The translations under genes were made by a program, and so were the position numbers. This document shows positions 18,111 to 27,993 of a stretch of 64,000 nt of DNA, in pieces (position 1 is the first letter of the stretch; every line of letters starts with the position of its first letter). Source of the DNA: Clostridiales bacterium (GTDB lineage: Bacteria; Bacillota; Clostridia; TANB77; CAG-508). The notes below the pieces were generated by a model. That model had not been told where the DNA came from. It saw nothing but the letters and a program-made list of their open reading frames with translations, and did not search any database. The DNA lies in NCBI GenBank assembly GCA_015056485.1, contig SVGD01000003.1, forward strand, positions 62,001-126,000. Direction: 5' to 3'.

Positions 18111-18629
18111 TTATTTTTGTTGTCCTTCCATGTCTGGATATTTTTCTGGATTTATATTGTTTAATCTACTATATATAATTTTTTTCTCTACTTCACTATA
18201 GTTTTGACTACCATATGCTATTCTTAATATTTCCTCTTCTTTTACACTTGAACTCATTCCCATTCTTGCTAATAAATCACGTAATTTCATATGTTTTTCA
18301 AAATCTTCTATTTTCCCTTTGTTGTAAGTTTTCCTTTTCCCTAATGCTTCTAAAATTTCTCTTGGTTGTAAGGAATCTTTAAATCCATTAGTATAATTTT
18401 TAACATATTCAAAGAAATCTTGTTCTTCTTTCATTGCTCTAGCTACTTCTGCAGTTGAAGCTTGCACTTCATTTATATTTTCTATTGTCCATGGCTTTTT
18501 GTTTGTTTCTTCCTCTTGCTCTCCTGTATATGTTATTTGTTCTATATTTTCTGTTGTTGCTAAACTATTTTGTTTTTTTATTCTTTTTTTCTCGGCTTTT
18601 TCTTTTTTTCTTCTTAATTTTTTTGACAT
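18111..18629 (-). CDS. Unrecognised basic/charged 172-residue cytoplasmic protein
   Basis: I do not recognise it. The N terminus is strongly basic (M-S-K-K-L-R-R-K-K-E-K-A-E-K-K-R), followed by an acidic linker and a mostly helical body with L-R-D-L-L-A-R-M-G-M. There is no signal peptide or membrane helix. AAAGGAG precedes the ATG and a near-perfect promoter lies upstream, so it is likely expressed in growing cells. Confidence 0.75.
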   Translation of the reverse strand: MSKKLRRKKEKAEKKRIKKQNSLATTENIEQITYTGEQEEETNKKPWTIENINEVQASTAEVARAMKEEQDFFEYVKNYTNGFKDSLQPREILEALGKRKTYNKGKIEDFEKHMKLRDLLARMGMSSSVKEEEILRIAYGSQNYSEVEKKIIYSRLNNINPEKYPDMEGQQK

Positions 18630-18662
18630 AAAAAATCTCCTTTAAATATTAAATACTTTCAT

Positions 18663-18691
18663 ATTATACCATTTCTCTAACATTATGTCAA
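18663..18691 (-). promoter_or_regulatory. Consensus sigma-A promoter for the 18111 gene
   Basis: On the minus strand, TTGACA (18691-18686), 17-base spacer, TATAAT (18668-18663), about 35 bases before the gene. Confidence 0.85.
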
Positions 18692-18769
18692 GTTGTTGCG
18701 TTTTTTTTATTAATATGATAAAATATTTTAGATTATTGTTTATTATTAATAAATTAAATTTAAGAAATT

Positions 18770-18862
18770 CTTTGAAAGACGGGTCGCCGTCAGATAGCCG
18801 TCCGAATGCAATGATATTACGGATATCACATGCCCTTGGGGTAAGGGCGTCGACCCCTACAT
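18770..18862. repeat. GTAGGGGC-family element with nested insert, copy 7
   Basis: The arms GGGTCGCCG and GCGTCGACCCCTACAT are interrupted by about 55 bases containing AGCCGTCCGAATG and ATTACGGATA. A related insert sits in the copy at 63309. The copy fills most of the gap before the DUF4364 gene. Confidence 0.85.
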
Positions 18863-18922
18863 TTTTTATAAATTAGTATAAATAATAAATTTTTTATATA
18901 CTTTTTAAGGAGTGTTCTTTAA

Positions 18923-19462
18923 ATGAAACTTAATTCAGACAGCGAAACCTTAGCTGAAAATAAAGCTTTAATTTTATATATTCTTGATAAAGTGTCAAAA
19001 CCCATTAACAATGACGCTCTTTTAAAATTAGTTTTATCAATTGAAAATATGAATTATTTTTATTTCCAACAATTTTTGTTAGATTTAATAGAAAATAAAT
19101 ATATAGTTTCTTATGAACAAAACGGAGAAACTATTTATGAGCTTACATCTGAAGGAAAAACAGCATTAGAATTCACTGTTGATTTAATTCCTGGAATTGT
19201 TAAATTTAGAGTAGATAATAATTTTAAAGAAAATTTAGGTAAAATAGAAGATGAAATGTCAATAACTGCAGATTACATACCCCATAGCGAAAATGAGTAT
19301 AGTGTAAAATGTAAAATTGTTGAAAATAATCAAATTTTATTTGAAGTTCAAACATATGCAGGAACTCAAGAACAAGCTAAATTAGTTGCTGATAATTGGC
19401 TTAAAAATGCTAGTAAACTTTATCCAAAAATATTGGGAATTCTGCAGGATGAGAATATTTAA
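18923..19462 (+). CDS. DUF4364-family protein
   Basis: A 179-residue cytoplasmic protein typical of Clostridia. The N terminus (about 8-85) looks like a winged helix: L-I-L-Y-I-L-D-K, N-N-D-A-L-L-K-L-V-L, and Y-E-L-T-S-E-G-K-T-A-L-E. The C-terminal half is a mixed alpha/beta domain. This fits DUF4364, of unknown function but probably regulatory. AAGGAG precedes the ATG. A GTAGGGGC element follows the stop. Confidence 0.82.
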   Translation: MKLNSDSETLAENKALILYILDKVSKPINNDALLKLVLSIENMNYFYFQQFLLDLIENKYIVSYEQNGETIYELTSEGKTALEFTVDLIPGIVKFRVDNNFKENLGKIEDEMSITADYIPHSENEYSVKCKIVENNQILFEVQTYAGTQEQAKLVADNWLKNASKLYPKILGILQDENI

Positions 19463-19479
19463 AATTAGTAAATTTTATT

Positions 19480-19510
19480 TGTAGGGGCAGGTCAAGACCT
19501 GCCCCTACAT
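19480..19510. repeat. GTAGGGGC-family element, minimal copy 8
   Basis: A perfect palindrome, TGTAGGGGCAGGTC/GACCTGCCCCTACA, with almost no loop: the simplest form of the family. It lies between convergent genes and may act as a terminator. Confidence 0.92.
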
Positions 19511-19533
19511 ATACCCTATATAAATAATTTACC

Positions 19534-20298
19534 TTATCTGTTTTGCCTTACATATTCATACAATATTATTCCTGTTGCTACTGATGCATTTAAACTTTCT
19601 GTTTTTCCTAGCATAGGAATTTTTACTTTTTCATTTGATATTTCTATTATGTCTTTTGAAATTCCATTCCCCTCGTTTCCAACTACTACTATTGTTTTTT
19701 TATAATCAATGTCATAAATTGTTTTATCAGTTTCTAGTATACTCGAAATAACTTTATATCCTTTGCTTTGCAAATTTTTTAATGATTCTACTAAATTTTC
19801 ACTTTCAATTATTTTTACCCTAAATATTGCTCCCATTGTAGAACGTATAACTTTTGAATTATATGCATCTGCGCTTCCTTTAGATACTATAATTTGAGTC
19901 AAACCAACACTATCTACTGTTCTTAAAATTGTTCCAATGTTTCCTGGGTCTTGTATATTATCTAATACTACAATTACATCTTCATTATAATTTATATTTA
20001 AGTCTATTCCGCCTTTGTCTATAACCGCTAATATTCCTTGTGGATTTTTTACTTCTGTTATACTGTCAAATACAATTTTATTAACATATATTTTTTCAAT
20101 ATTACATTCATATATTTCATTATCTTTTAAATAATCTTCACATACTATAATATTCTTTATATGAACTTCCTCTTTAATAGCTTCATTAACAAGTCTTAAT
20201 CCTTCTACAATATACTCATTAAACTCATCCCTATATTTTTTTTCTTTTAATTTTTTGATATGTTTAATTGTTTCATTATCTTTACTAGTAATTATCAT
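19534..20298 (-). CDS. SpoU/TrmH-family RNA 2'-O-methyltransferase
   Basis: A 254-residue SPOUT methyltransferase using S-adenosylmethionine to methylate a ribose in rRNA or tRNA. An N-terminal substrate-binding region (about 1-95, V-E-G-L-R-L-V-N-E-A) precedes the catalytic knot, with motif 1 N-I-Q-D-P-G-N-I-G-T-I-L-R-T, motif 2 V-V-V-G-N-E-G-N-G-I and motif 3 I-P-M-L-G-K-T-E-S-L-N-A-S-V-A. The RNA target is not evident. It follows mfd by 5 bases (stop to start) and is probably co-transcribed with it. Confidence 0.92.
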   Translation of the reverse strand: MIITSKDNETIKHIKKLKEKKYRDEFNEYIVEGLRLVNEAIKEEVHIKNIIVCEDYLKDNEIYECNIEKIYVNKIVFDSITEVKNPQGILAVIDKGGIDLNINYNEDVIVVLDNIQDPGNIGTILRTVDSVGLTQIIVSKGSADAYNSKVIRSTMGAIFRVKIIESENLVESLKNLQSKGYKVISSILETDKTIYDIDYKKTIVVVGNEGNGISKDIIEISNEKVKIPMLGKTESLNASVATGIILYEYVRQNR

Positions 20299-20303
20299 AT
20301 TTA

Positions 20304-23300
20304 TTACCTCTTTAAAAATTTTTTTATTTCGTCAATAATATTTTGTTTATTTGAAATTTTAAGTGTGATATATGGTTCAATTGCTGGTGAAAATTTAATA
20401 TTATTTTCGTACTCTTCAATCAATTTATTTATATCCATATTAAATTGATTTTTTTCAAATGTAAATACAATACTAGAATTTTTTTGCATAACTTTATTTA
20501 TTCCTAAATTTCTACATAATATTTTTATTCTTGCAATATCAATTAGACCAATAACTTCTTTAGGAATTTTTCCAAACCTATCTGAAATATCATCAACTAC
20601 ATTTTTTAAATCTTCTTCATTACTTGCTAATGCAATATTTTGATATACTTCAATTTTTTGAGAATTATTCTCTATATATGAATCTGGAATATAACTTGAA
20701 ACATCTATATCTATTGTAATTTCTTTTTCTTCTTCTGTTTCTATACCTTTATATTCTTTAATTACTTCATCTAATAATTTACAATATGTGTCATATCCAA
20801 CTTGGTCCATGTGTCCATGTTGCATTTCTCCAAGTAAGCTTCCTGCTCCTCTTATTTCTAAGTCCCTCATTGCAATTTTAAAACCTGAACCAAATTCAGT
20901 AAATTCTTTTATAGCTTTTAATCGTTTTTCTGCAACTTCTGATAGCATTTTATCTTTTTTATATGTTACATATGCATATGCTTGTTTATCAGATCTTCCT
21001 ACTCTTCCTCTTATTTGGTAAAGTTGAGCTAACCCTAATCTATCTGCATTTTCTACAATTATTGTATTTGCATTTGGAATATCAATACCTGATTCTAAAA
21101 TTGTAGTACATACCAATACATCTGTCCTTTTATTTACAAAGTCTAGCATTATATCTTCTAATTCTGCTCCACTCATTTTTCCATGTGCAAATGCAACTTT
21201 TGCTTCTGGAACTAACTCAGTAATTCTATTTTTCTTTCTTTCTATAGATTCCACATTATTGTATAAATAAAATACTTGCCCTTCTCTTTCTAGTTCTTTT
21301 GTTATTGCTTCTTTTATAACTTCTTCGTCATATTCTAATACATAAGTTTGAACAGGTATTCTATTTTGTGGTGGTTCATACAAACAAGACATATCTCTTA
21401 TTCCAACCATCGACATATGCAAGGTTCTTGGAATTGGTGTAGCAGTCATTGTTAAAACATCTACATTTGTTTTTAATTGTTTGATTTTTTCCTTATCTTT
21501 TACTCCAAATCTATGCTCTTCATCAATTATTAAAAAACCTAAATTTTTAAATTCTACATCTTTACTAAGCAATCTATGTGTTCCAACTATTACATCAATT
21601 TCACCTAATTTAATTTTATTTATTATTTCTGTTTGTTCTTTTTTAGTTCTAAATCTATTTAAAACTTCCACTCTTATTGGATATTCTTTCATTCTATCTC
21701 TAAAAGCTTCATATTGTTGGTTAGCTAAAATTGTAGTTGGCGCAAGATATGCAACTTGTTTTTGGTCCATGCAAGCTTTAAATGCTCCTCTTAGCGCTAC
21801 TTCTGTTTTTCCATAACCTACATCTCCACATAAAAGCCTATCCATCGGCTTATCATTTTCCATGTCTTTTTTCATTTCGTCTATTGCTCTTAATTGGTCA
21901 GTTGTTTCTTCAAATTCAAAACTATCCTCAAATTCTTTTTGCCATGGCATGTCTTTTGAAAAAGCATATCCTTTTAACTTTTCTCTTTTCGCATATAGCT
22001 CTATTAAATCTCTTGCTACTTCCTTTAAATTTGATTTTACTTTTGCTTTGGTATTAGTCCATTCCTTACTTCCTAGTCTATTTACTTTAGGAGCTCTATT
22101 TCCTGCACCAATATATCTTCTAATGCTGTCTAAATTGTTTGTTGGAATATATAAAATATCATCATCTCTATATTTTATTTTTATATAATCTTTTACAATT
22201 CCATCTGCTTTTATAGTATTTACTCCACTAAATTGTCCTATACCATTTATTCTATGAACAATATAGTCCCCTACTTTCAATTCGGAGAACATTACAGTCT
22301 CGCCTTGTTTAAAGTCTGATGACAATTTTCTTCTCTTCTTTGGAGTTGAAAATACTTCTGTTACTGATATTACAATTAAATTGAAATCATAGCATTCAAA
22401 TCCTGTTGATAAATTTCCTTGTGTAAATATTAAATTGCTTTCATTTAAAAGAGATTCCTCAGAATTTTTTAACAAATCTTTTGTTTTTTTAATATTTTCT
22501 AAATTGCCACATGCAATTATTATGGTTTTATTACTTTCAACGCTTTTTTGTATTTCCTCAAGCAATAAATCCATTGAACTGCGAAAAAAGTTAACCTCCC
22601 TATAGCTAAAGCTATATCCGTTTCTTTTTGCATGCATACTTTGTTTATCAACAAAACCTATATCTTGTTTTTCCAAATAAATAGTTTGTGTTGTTCTTAA
22701 ACTTTCTATAAAGTTTATATAATCGTTTAAATTATATAAACTTTGTGGAATTGTCTTCCCTCTTTCTACTAAATTCTTTTTTACACCTTCATTATCTTTC
22801 ATTATATTCTCTGAACGTGCTTTTATTTTTCCTATTTCATCTAAAAATACTACATAATCATTTTTTACATAGTCTATTAATGTACCTTGACTTTTATATA
22901 AAACATTAAAATATTTATCAACTTTATTTAGATAATCTCCATTTTGTATTTCTTCAAAATCTTCTGTTTCAAATTCCTCACTACTTAGATTTTTCTCTAA
23001 AATAAATTCATGTGCTGGATAAATTTTTATATTTTCTAATTTTTCATCTGTAGACCTTTGAGTTCCTATATCAAAATATCTTATAGAATCAACTTCATCT
23101 CCCCAAAGCTCTATTCTAATTCCTTTTTTTTCTGAAATGGCAATATCAATAATTCCACCTCTTATGCTAAATTCAGACTTGGATTCTACCATGTCACATC
23201 TTTCATACCCTAACATCGTAAGCTTAGTTTTTATTTCTGCTAAATCTAAATTTTTTCCTTTATTAATTGTTACTATATTTTTATATAATGCTTCTTTTGA

Positions 23301-23684
23301 TATTATTTTTTGCGATACCGCTTCTATTGTTGTTACAATAATTTTAGCTTTTTTTGTATATATATTATTTAAGCAAGAAATCCTTTGATATGATATTTCT
23401 TTACTTTCAGCTAAATAGTTGTATGTTAAAATCTCTCTTTTAGGAAAGAACTCTATTTGATTAGAAAAGTATTGTAAATCTTTTATTAGTTTTTTTGCTT
23501 GCATTTCATTATATGTTATTATACAAATTGGTTTTTCAGCATAAAATGATGTTGCATATGCAAAATGAACCTTACCTACATCAGTAAGACCTGAAAGCAT
23601 AATTGGATTTATATTATCTTGTACATCTTTTATATATGATTTAAATTTTTTAAAATTAGGTAAAACTTTTATAGTTTCATTCAT
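20304..23684 (-). CDS. mfd: Transcription-repair coupling factor Mfd
   Basis: A 1126-residue ATP-dependent translocase that removes stalled RNA polymerase and recruits UvrA. Domains in order: UvrB-homology N-terminal part (about 1-380), RNA-polymerase-interacting CarD-like domain (about 455-550, V-G-D-Y-I-V-H-R-I-N-G-I-G-Q-F), RecG-like helicase motors with Walker A in L-C-G-D-V-G-Y-G-K-T-E and box II D-E-E-H, then Q-I-R-G-R-V-G-R-S, and the C-terminal TRCF domain. The start at 23684 is chosen because GAGGAG precedes it. Four CCG trinucleotides were checked; none is an in-frame CGG codon. Confidence 0.96.
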   Translation of the reverse strand: MNETIKVLPNFKKFKSYIKDVQDNINPIMLSGLTDVGKVHFAYATSFYAEKPICIITYNEMQAKKLIKDLQYFSNQIEFFPKREILTYNYLAESKEISYQRISCLNNIYTKKAKIIVTTIEAVSQKIISKEALYKNIVTINKGKNLDLAEIKTKLTMLGYERCDMVESKSEFSIRGGIIDIAISEKKGIRIELWGDEVDSIRYFDIGTQRSTDEKLENIKIYPAHEFILEKNLSSEEFETEDFEEIQNGDYLNKVDKYFNVLYKSQGTLIDYVKNDYVVFLDEIGKIKARSENIMKDNEGVKKNLVERGKTIPQSLYNLNDYINFIESLRTTQTIYLEKQDIGFVDKQSMHAKRNGYSFSYREVNFFRSSMDLLLEEIQKSVESNKTIIIACGNLENIKKTKDLLKNSEESLLNESNLIFTQGNLSTGFECYDFNLIVISVTEVFSTPKKRRKLSSDFKQGETVMFSELKVGDYIVHRINGIGQFSGVNTIKADGIVKDYIKIKYRDDDILYIPTNNLDSIRRYIGAGNRAPKVNRLGSKEWTNTKAKVKSNLKEVARDLIELYAKREKLKGYAFSKDMPWQKEFEDSFEFEETTDQLRAIDEMKKDMENDKPMDRLLCGDVGYGKTEVALRGAFKACMDQKQVAYLAPTTILANQQYEAFRDRMKEYPIRVEVLNRFRTKKEQTEIINKIKLGEIDVIVGTHRLLSKDVEFKNLGFLIIDEEHRFGVKDKEKIKQLKTNVDVLTMTATPIPRTLHMSMVGIRDMSCLYEPPQNRIPVQTYVLEYDEEVIKEAITKELEREGQVFYLYNNVESIERKKNRITELVPEAKVAFAHGKMSGAELEDIMLDFVNKRTDVLVCTTILESGIDIPNANTIIVENADRLGLAQLYQIRGRVGRSDKQAYAYVTYKKDKMLSEVAEKRLKAIKEFTEFGSGFKIAMRDLEIRGAGSLLGEMQHGHMDQVGYDTYCKLLDEVIKEYKGIETEEEKEITIDIDVSSYIPDSYIENNSQKIEVYQNIALASNEEDLKNVVDDISDRFGKIPKEVIGLIDIARIKILCRNLGINKVMQKNSSIVFTFEKNQFNMDINKLIEEYENNIKFSPAIEPYITLKISNKQNIIDEIKKFLKR

Positions 23685-23752
23685 GAAATATTCTCCTCTA
23701 ATTTTTTTCAAAGTTTAAATATTATATCATAAAAACTTAATAAAATAAAGAA

Positions 23753-23778
23753 AAACTGCCGATTTTTGTTCGACAGTT
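23753..23778 (-). terminator. Terminator after the 23786 gene
   Basis: Stem AACTGTCGA/TCGGCAGTT (one G-U pair) and a short loop, followed by T5 on the minus strand. Confidence 0.8.
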
Positions 23779-23785
23779 AGAATTT

Positions 23786-24139
23786 TTAAATAATTTCTCT
23801 TTCTTCTTTAATCATTAAATCTTCTTCTGCACCGAAAGGTGTTCCCAATATATCTCTTTTTTTATAATAATCATGTTTTGTATCATCTATACTTTTTCTA
23901 GGAAAATTAAAATCTGCTATTTCTGAAGCTGTTATTTCTATATCACCTTTATATCCACTAATATATAAACTACTTAATCTTTTTGCATATAAAACATTTC
24001 CTACAGCTCTTCTAGTTTCTTCTCCTGAAGGAATCCCTTTTAATCCATTATATTCTAATTTAAATTTTCCTTCTCCTATCTCTTTTAAGCTCCATCTACT
24101 ATCTAATATTCCATCTAAAGATAAATCTAATTTACTCAT
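23786..24139 (-). CDS. Unrecognised 117-residue protein
   Basis: Not recognised. M-S-K-L-D-L-S-L-D-G-I-L-D-S-R-W-S-L opens a compact soluble protein with short beta-like segments (F-K-L-E-Y-N-G-L, S-L-Y-I-S-G-Y) and a charged end. There is no signal peptide. AAGGTGG lies 5 bases before the ATG at 24139, preferred over 24148. It stands between mfd and yunB with its own terminator. Confidence 0.72.
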   Translation of the reverse strand: MSKLDLSLDGILDSRWSLKEIGEGKFKLEYNGLKGIPSGEETRRAVGNVLYAKRLSSLYISGYKGDIEITASEIADFNFPRKSIDDTKHDYYKKRDILGTPFGAEEDLMIKEEREII

Positions 24140-24223
24140 AAATTCCACCTTTTTTAATTCTTAATTTTTCCAATATATAATATCATGAATTTACATAAAA
24201 ATCAAGAGCCAATACAATTTTTA

Positions 24224-24928
24224 TCATTCTAATAAATTCAATGTATCATCTCCAGTCATTCCATCTAAATTATAATATGTTTCTGGCACTTCTCCAACTA
24301 TGACTGTTTCTACTAAAAGAACTTGACTTGTAATATCTTGTTCTATAGTTTTATATGAACTTAAAACTTTACTTGAACAGTTAATGTCTAAATAAATTCT
24401 ATAAATAGTCTGATTTATTCCTTGAGAATCAAATTCCGTTTTTAATTCCGTTTCAACATTTCCACTTGTAATTATTTTTATTTTTATTCCAGGACCCATT
24501 CCAGCAAAATATTTACTTCCAGTTAACGCCCCCATTGGTATTTCTACTGTTTCATTTCCTAATTCTGTAAACTCATTTTCTATAGCAACCGCTATATCCG
24601 ATGCAATTTTATTGATAACTGCTACATTAGTAATTAATGTATTTGTTCCATTTTCACCCTTTTGTATTGTTATCATTTTACTATAATCATTTTTTTCCAA
24701 AATCTCACTACTTTTTGTATTTATAATATTTGTTGCAATACTTATAACTTTTTGTTTACATGAATTCTCAAAAATAGGTTCTATAGACAATACCATAATA
24801 TAAAAAGTAAAGATTGCAATAATCATAGTTATAAGCAATCTTACTTTGTTTTTATTAAAATTATTATTAATATTAAAAAACTTTATCTTAGGAATTTTTA
24901 TTCTTTTTCTTGAATAAATACTATCCAT
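24224..24928 (-). CDS. yunB: Sporulation protein YunB
   Basis: A 234-residue sporulation protein with one N-terminal membrane helix (about 30-50) and an extracytoplasmic domain. G-A-L-T-G-S-K-Y-F-A-G-M-G-P-G-I-K-I-K-I is the most typical segment, with S-S-K-V-L-S-S-Y and V-G-E-V-P-E-T-Y-Y-N near the end. YunB is made in the mother cell under sigma-E in Bacillus; its exact role is not known. It starts immediately after the sipL stop (TAA then ATG). Confidence 0.88.
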   Translation of the reverse strand: MDSIYSRKRIKIPKIKFFNINNNFNKNKVRLLITMIIAIFTFYIMVLSIEPIFENSCKQKVISIATNIINTKSSEILEKNDYSKMITIQKGENGTNTLITNVAVINKIASDIAVAIENEFTELGNETVEIPMGALTGSKYFAGMGPGIKIKIITSGNVETELKTEFDSQGINQTIYRIYLDINCSSKVLSSYKTIEQDITSQVLLVETVIVGEVPETYYNLDGMTGDDTLNLLE

Positions 24929-26473
24929 TTATATTGCAACACTTCTTTTCACATATTTTGGAATATATAGTTGCTGTCCTACCTTAATTCTATTTTCGTC
25001 TTCTATATTATTTAGTCTTACTATATCTTCTACTCTAGTTTTAAATTTTTTAGCTATTTTCCATAAAGTATCGCCATCTTTTACAAAATATATAACCATA
25101 CTATATGAATCACCACATGATATTTCACTTTTTTCAATCTCATTGATAAGATTTATTTTTTCATAATCTGATGCAGTTACTATAAACCCTAATTCAATAT
25201 CTGCATTTATTTTGCCATTTTCTCCTGTAATAAAATTATCTCTTCTTACTTCGAGCTCTGTTATGACATTGGTTGTAGGTTCTATATTATTTAATTGCAT
25301 AGAAAACATTAAAGGTGTCGTAACTTGTTTTGTCTCTAAAGAATCATTATTTCTATAAATAAATGTTATTTGTAAATCTCCCTCATAAGATACATTATTC
25401 CCCTGTATTCGTGTAGAAACTATATTAGGTGTAACACTAATATCATAAATTTTATTATTTGAAATTTCAGGAACTAAAATTTCCTGATTCATTCTATACA
25501 CATCTGTATAAAGATTTCTTCTTGTCATAATTGTAATTTCATTTTCTTTGCATTTAAAATCATTTTCAGTACTATATAAATCTTTTATCAAACTGAGTTC
25601 TTTATTTTCATAAGCTAAACAAGAAATTTCAATCTCAGCTTCTACATATATTGAATTAGAAGCTTCTCCTGAATTAGGTTTTATTATTAAGTTCTTTAAT
25701 TTATACTTTATATCACACATACTATCATCTGTAATATTCTCAATATCTACAAATCCCATTATTGGTATTATTGCATTTATAGTATTAATCCTATTGTCCT
25801 CTGTTAAATACATCATTTTTATTTCTGCATCTGCCTTTGTAACAATCTTATTATAACTTGTTTTAGAATCTTTATTTATAATTCTAAAATCCACTTTCAT
25901 TAATTCTGCTAAATCATCTGCTTCATTAAGCATTACTGTATCTTTTGCATAAACAGTATTTGAACCTTCTCCAATTAAAGTATTTAATTTAATTGTTTCA
26001 TTTAACATTTGTACATCTTCTTGATTGTTTACACTATAAATTATATCTACACACTCATTAGCATATACCATTGCAGCTATTTCCATCATAGCATTTATGC
26101 TGATTTTTCTACCATTTATAATTTTTGATTCTATACTCTTTAAAATTATGTTTTCATCTACACTCATTCCAACTTTACATTTCTCTAAATCAATAATTTG
26201 TGTAAAGTCTACTGCAGTGTTTAAACTTCTTACACTTCCATTCTCATCATCAGCTAAATACATAATATATGTATTTATGCACCCATCTATTTTTAATTTT
26301 CCATCCATTACTTCTTTTTTATATATACATACTATTCCATTTGTATTAACTATACTTAGTACATCTGGTTTTACATCATTTACAATAAGAACTCCTTCTA
26401 CTTTAACCATATCAATTTTTTTAGCAATTAATTGGTTCATGCATAATTGCTGTTTCTCTACTTCTACTAGCAT
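24929..26473 (-). CDS. sipL: SipL-like spore-coat protein (DUF3794 + LysM)
   Basis: A 514-residue protein with repeated DUF3794 (SipL SPOCS) domains over about 1-440 and one C-terminal LysM domain (about 458-505; K-D-G-D-T-L-W-K-I-A-K-K-F and V-G-Q-Q-L-Y-I-P). In Clostridioides difficile, SipL binds the coat ATPase SpoIVA through its LysM domain and is needed to place the coat on the forespore. It is next to yunB, veg and yabG, a usual clostridial arrangement. AAGGAGG precedes the ATG. Confidence 0.9.
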   Translation of the reverse strand: MLVEVEKQQLCMNQLIAKKIDMVKVEGVLIVNDVKPDVLSIVNTNGIVCIYKKEVMDGKLKIDGCINTYIMYLADDENGSVRSLNTAVDFTQIIDLEKCKVGMSVDENIILKSIESKIINGRKISINAMMEIAAMVYANECVDIIYSVNNQEDVQMLNETIKLNTLIGEGSNTVYAKDTVMLNEADDLAELMKVDFRIINKDSKTSYNKIVTKADAEIKMMYLTEDNRINTINAIIPIMGFVDIENITDDSMCDIKYKLKNLIIKPNSGEASNSIYVEAEIEISCLAYENKELSLIKDLYSTENDFKCKENEITIMTRRNLYTDVYRMNQEILVPEISNNKIYDISVTPNIVSTRIQGNNVSYEGDLQITFIYRNNDSLETKQVTTPLMFSMQLNNIEPTTNVITELEVRRDNFITGENGKINADIELGFIVTASDYEKINLINEIEKSEISCGDSYSMVIYFVKDGDTLWKIAKKFKTRVEDIVRLNNIEDENRIKVGQQLYIPKYVKRSVAI

Positions 26474-26523
26474 GTTAATCCCTCCTTAAATATTTATCAG
26501 TAATTATTATATTAACTAAATAA

Positions 26524-26555
26524 AAAAAAATTCCTATTTTACTAGGAATTTTTAT
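26524..26555. terminator. Terminator after veg
   Basis: Inverted repeat AAAAATTCCTA/TAGGAATTTTT with A and T runs outside, about 20 bases after the veg stop. Confidence 0.85.
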
Positions 26556-26574
26556 TATTCTTAATTTTTATTTT

Positions 26575-26847
26575 TTACTTTTGTACTGGTGGGATTAAAG
26601 GACAATATCCTTCTCCATCAAAAACAGAAACTTCTAAATCTCTTGTTAAAACATCTGTATATCTGTAACTAACATTAGTATCATGTTCTTCATATTTTAC
26701 AACAAAAATATTAGGATAAGTTTCTTGTATTGTAGCTTCTTCTTCAAAAGGTCTATTTCTTCCAAGTGAACCTTTTACAATTATCTTTTGTCCGATTTTT
26801 TGATTAATTTCTGTTTTTAAACTATCAATGTCATTTTTGTAAATCAT
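26575..26847 (-). CDS. veg: Veg family protein
   Basis: A 90-residue Veg homologue. G-Q-K-I-I-V-K-G-S-L-G-R-N-R and A-T-I-Q-E-T-Y-P-N-I-F-V-V-K, then V-S-Y-R-Y-T-D-V-L-T, match the small beta-barrel-like family. In B. subtilis Veg promotes biofilm gene expression by interfering with SinR; in Clostridia it is mostly known by position, downstream of yabG as here. Confidence 0.9.
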   Translation of the reverse strand: MIYKNDIDSLKTEINQKIGQKIIVKGSLGRNRPFEEEATIQETYPNIFVVKYEEHDTNVSYRYTDVLTRDLEVSVFDGEGYCPLIPPVQK

Positions 26848-27028
26848 GAGACCACAACCTTCTTACTTATGATAGCTTTATCTTAACATTTTTTATAAAA
26901 AATGTCAAAAAAACTCGTCTTTAGTCCATTCGTTGTATCCGTTGCAGTTCAAGTGTTTCAGTCGTTTTTCGTCTTAATATTACAATTATATTACATTATT
27001 GTTACAAAAATGTTTCGTGTCTATTTTT

Positions 27029-27829
27029 TCAACTTATTATTAACTTCTTTTTTCCCATTGCACCTATTCCTCCAACACCTTTTGAACCTTCTTTTATTTC
27101 TTTTATAATGTCTGTTGTTGTAACAAATTTATGATTTTCTGTTGTAGCAATTTTCTCTGCAATTATTATTGGGTCTATAAAATCTATTAAAATTCTTCCT
27201 GGTGATGATGCAAAATTAGCTCCTGCTTCCATAATAGCTTCAAAAAAGCTCTGACATGCTCCAGCAAATATAGATAATTTTTCTAAACTATACTGCCATT
27301 TCCTTGCTTCTCTTACAGAGCTTACAAAGTATTTTGAATTTCTGTAATTATATATATTATAATAATTGGTCCCGTTTTTAAGCATTGAATCATGCCCAGT
27401 TATAATAAGAATATCTGGTTTATATTTTTCCAATAACATTCTTATATGATTTGGCTGTTTACTTTCTGGTATGTTTTTCACAACTGCATTAAGGCCAATT
27501 TTATTGTAATATTTTAATGATTTCTCACTATATCTTTTGTCTCCATCCAAATGCAAAATTTTTCCTGTATACACTTTACCATTTACTCTTTTATGATAAT
27601 TCTTTACTCTCTCCGATAATTTATTATTTATAGCTTTTATATTTTCATTTACAACTCTTTTATCAATCAGTTCTAAATCTTCTAATGGTGCATCTGCTTC
27701 TATTCTAATTGATACACCTTTTAATATTGCAAATTTTTTAGTATTAATTTTTATTATTCTACTTATTACAAATAATATGTCATTATTATAAGACCTTCTA
27801 CCTACTACATCGCCTTCTTTAATTTTCAT
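27029..27829 (-). CDS. yabG: Sporulation-specific protease YabG
   Basis: A 266-residue family U57 peptidase acting on coat proteins and, in C. difficile, on CspBA and preproSleC. Features: N-terminal K-E-G-D-V-V-G-R-R-S-Y-N-N-D, central I-L-I-I-T-G-H-D-S-M, F-A-G-A-C-Q-S-F-F-E-A-I with the likely catalytic Cys, and F-A-S-S-P-G-R. The ATG at 27829, preceded by GGGGTGAG, is preferred over 27841. Confidence 0.92.
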   Translation of the reverse strand: MKIKEGDVVGRRSYNNDILFVISRIIKINTKKFAILKGVSIRIEADAPLEDLELIDKRVVNENIKAINNKLSERVKNYHKRVNGKVYTGKILHLDGDKRYSEKSLKYYNKIGLNAVVKNIPESKQPNHIRMLLEKYKPDILIITGHDSMLKNGTNYYNIYNYRNSKYFVSSVREARKWQYSLEKLSIFAGACQSFFEAIMEAGANFASSPGRILIDFIDPIIIAEKIATTENHKFVTTTDIIKEIKEGSKGVGGIGAMGKKKLIIS

Positions 27830-27900
27830 TATATATCTCACCCCAACACTTCGACTAATATATTCTATGTCGAATTATGTTGTTTGGTGAAAATGTTTAT

Positions 27901-27970
27901 AATTTTGGGGACGGAGAAGAAAAACATCCTTCTTTGCATGAAGGATGTTTTTCTTCTCCGTCCCCAAAAT
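27901..27970. repeat. GGGGACG-family hairpin element
   Basis: A perfect 31-base inverted repeat (ATTTTGGGGACGGAGAAG... and its complement) around a 7-base loop (TTTGCAT). It lies 24 bases after the mtnN stop and could serve as its terminator. It shares GGGGACG/CGTCCCC with the palindrome at 45676. Confidence 0.92.
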
Positions 27971-27993
27971 CACCCAAAATCACAAAATCATCA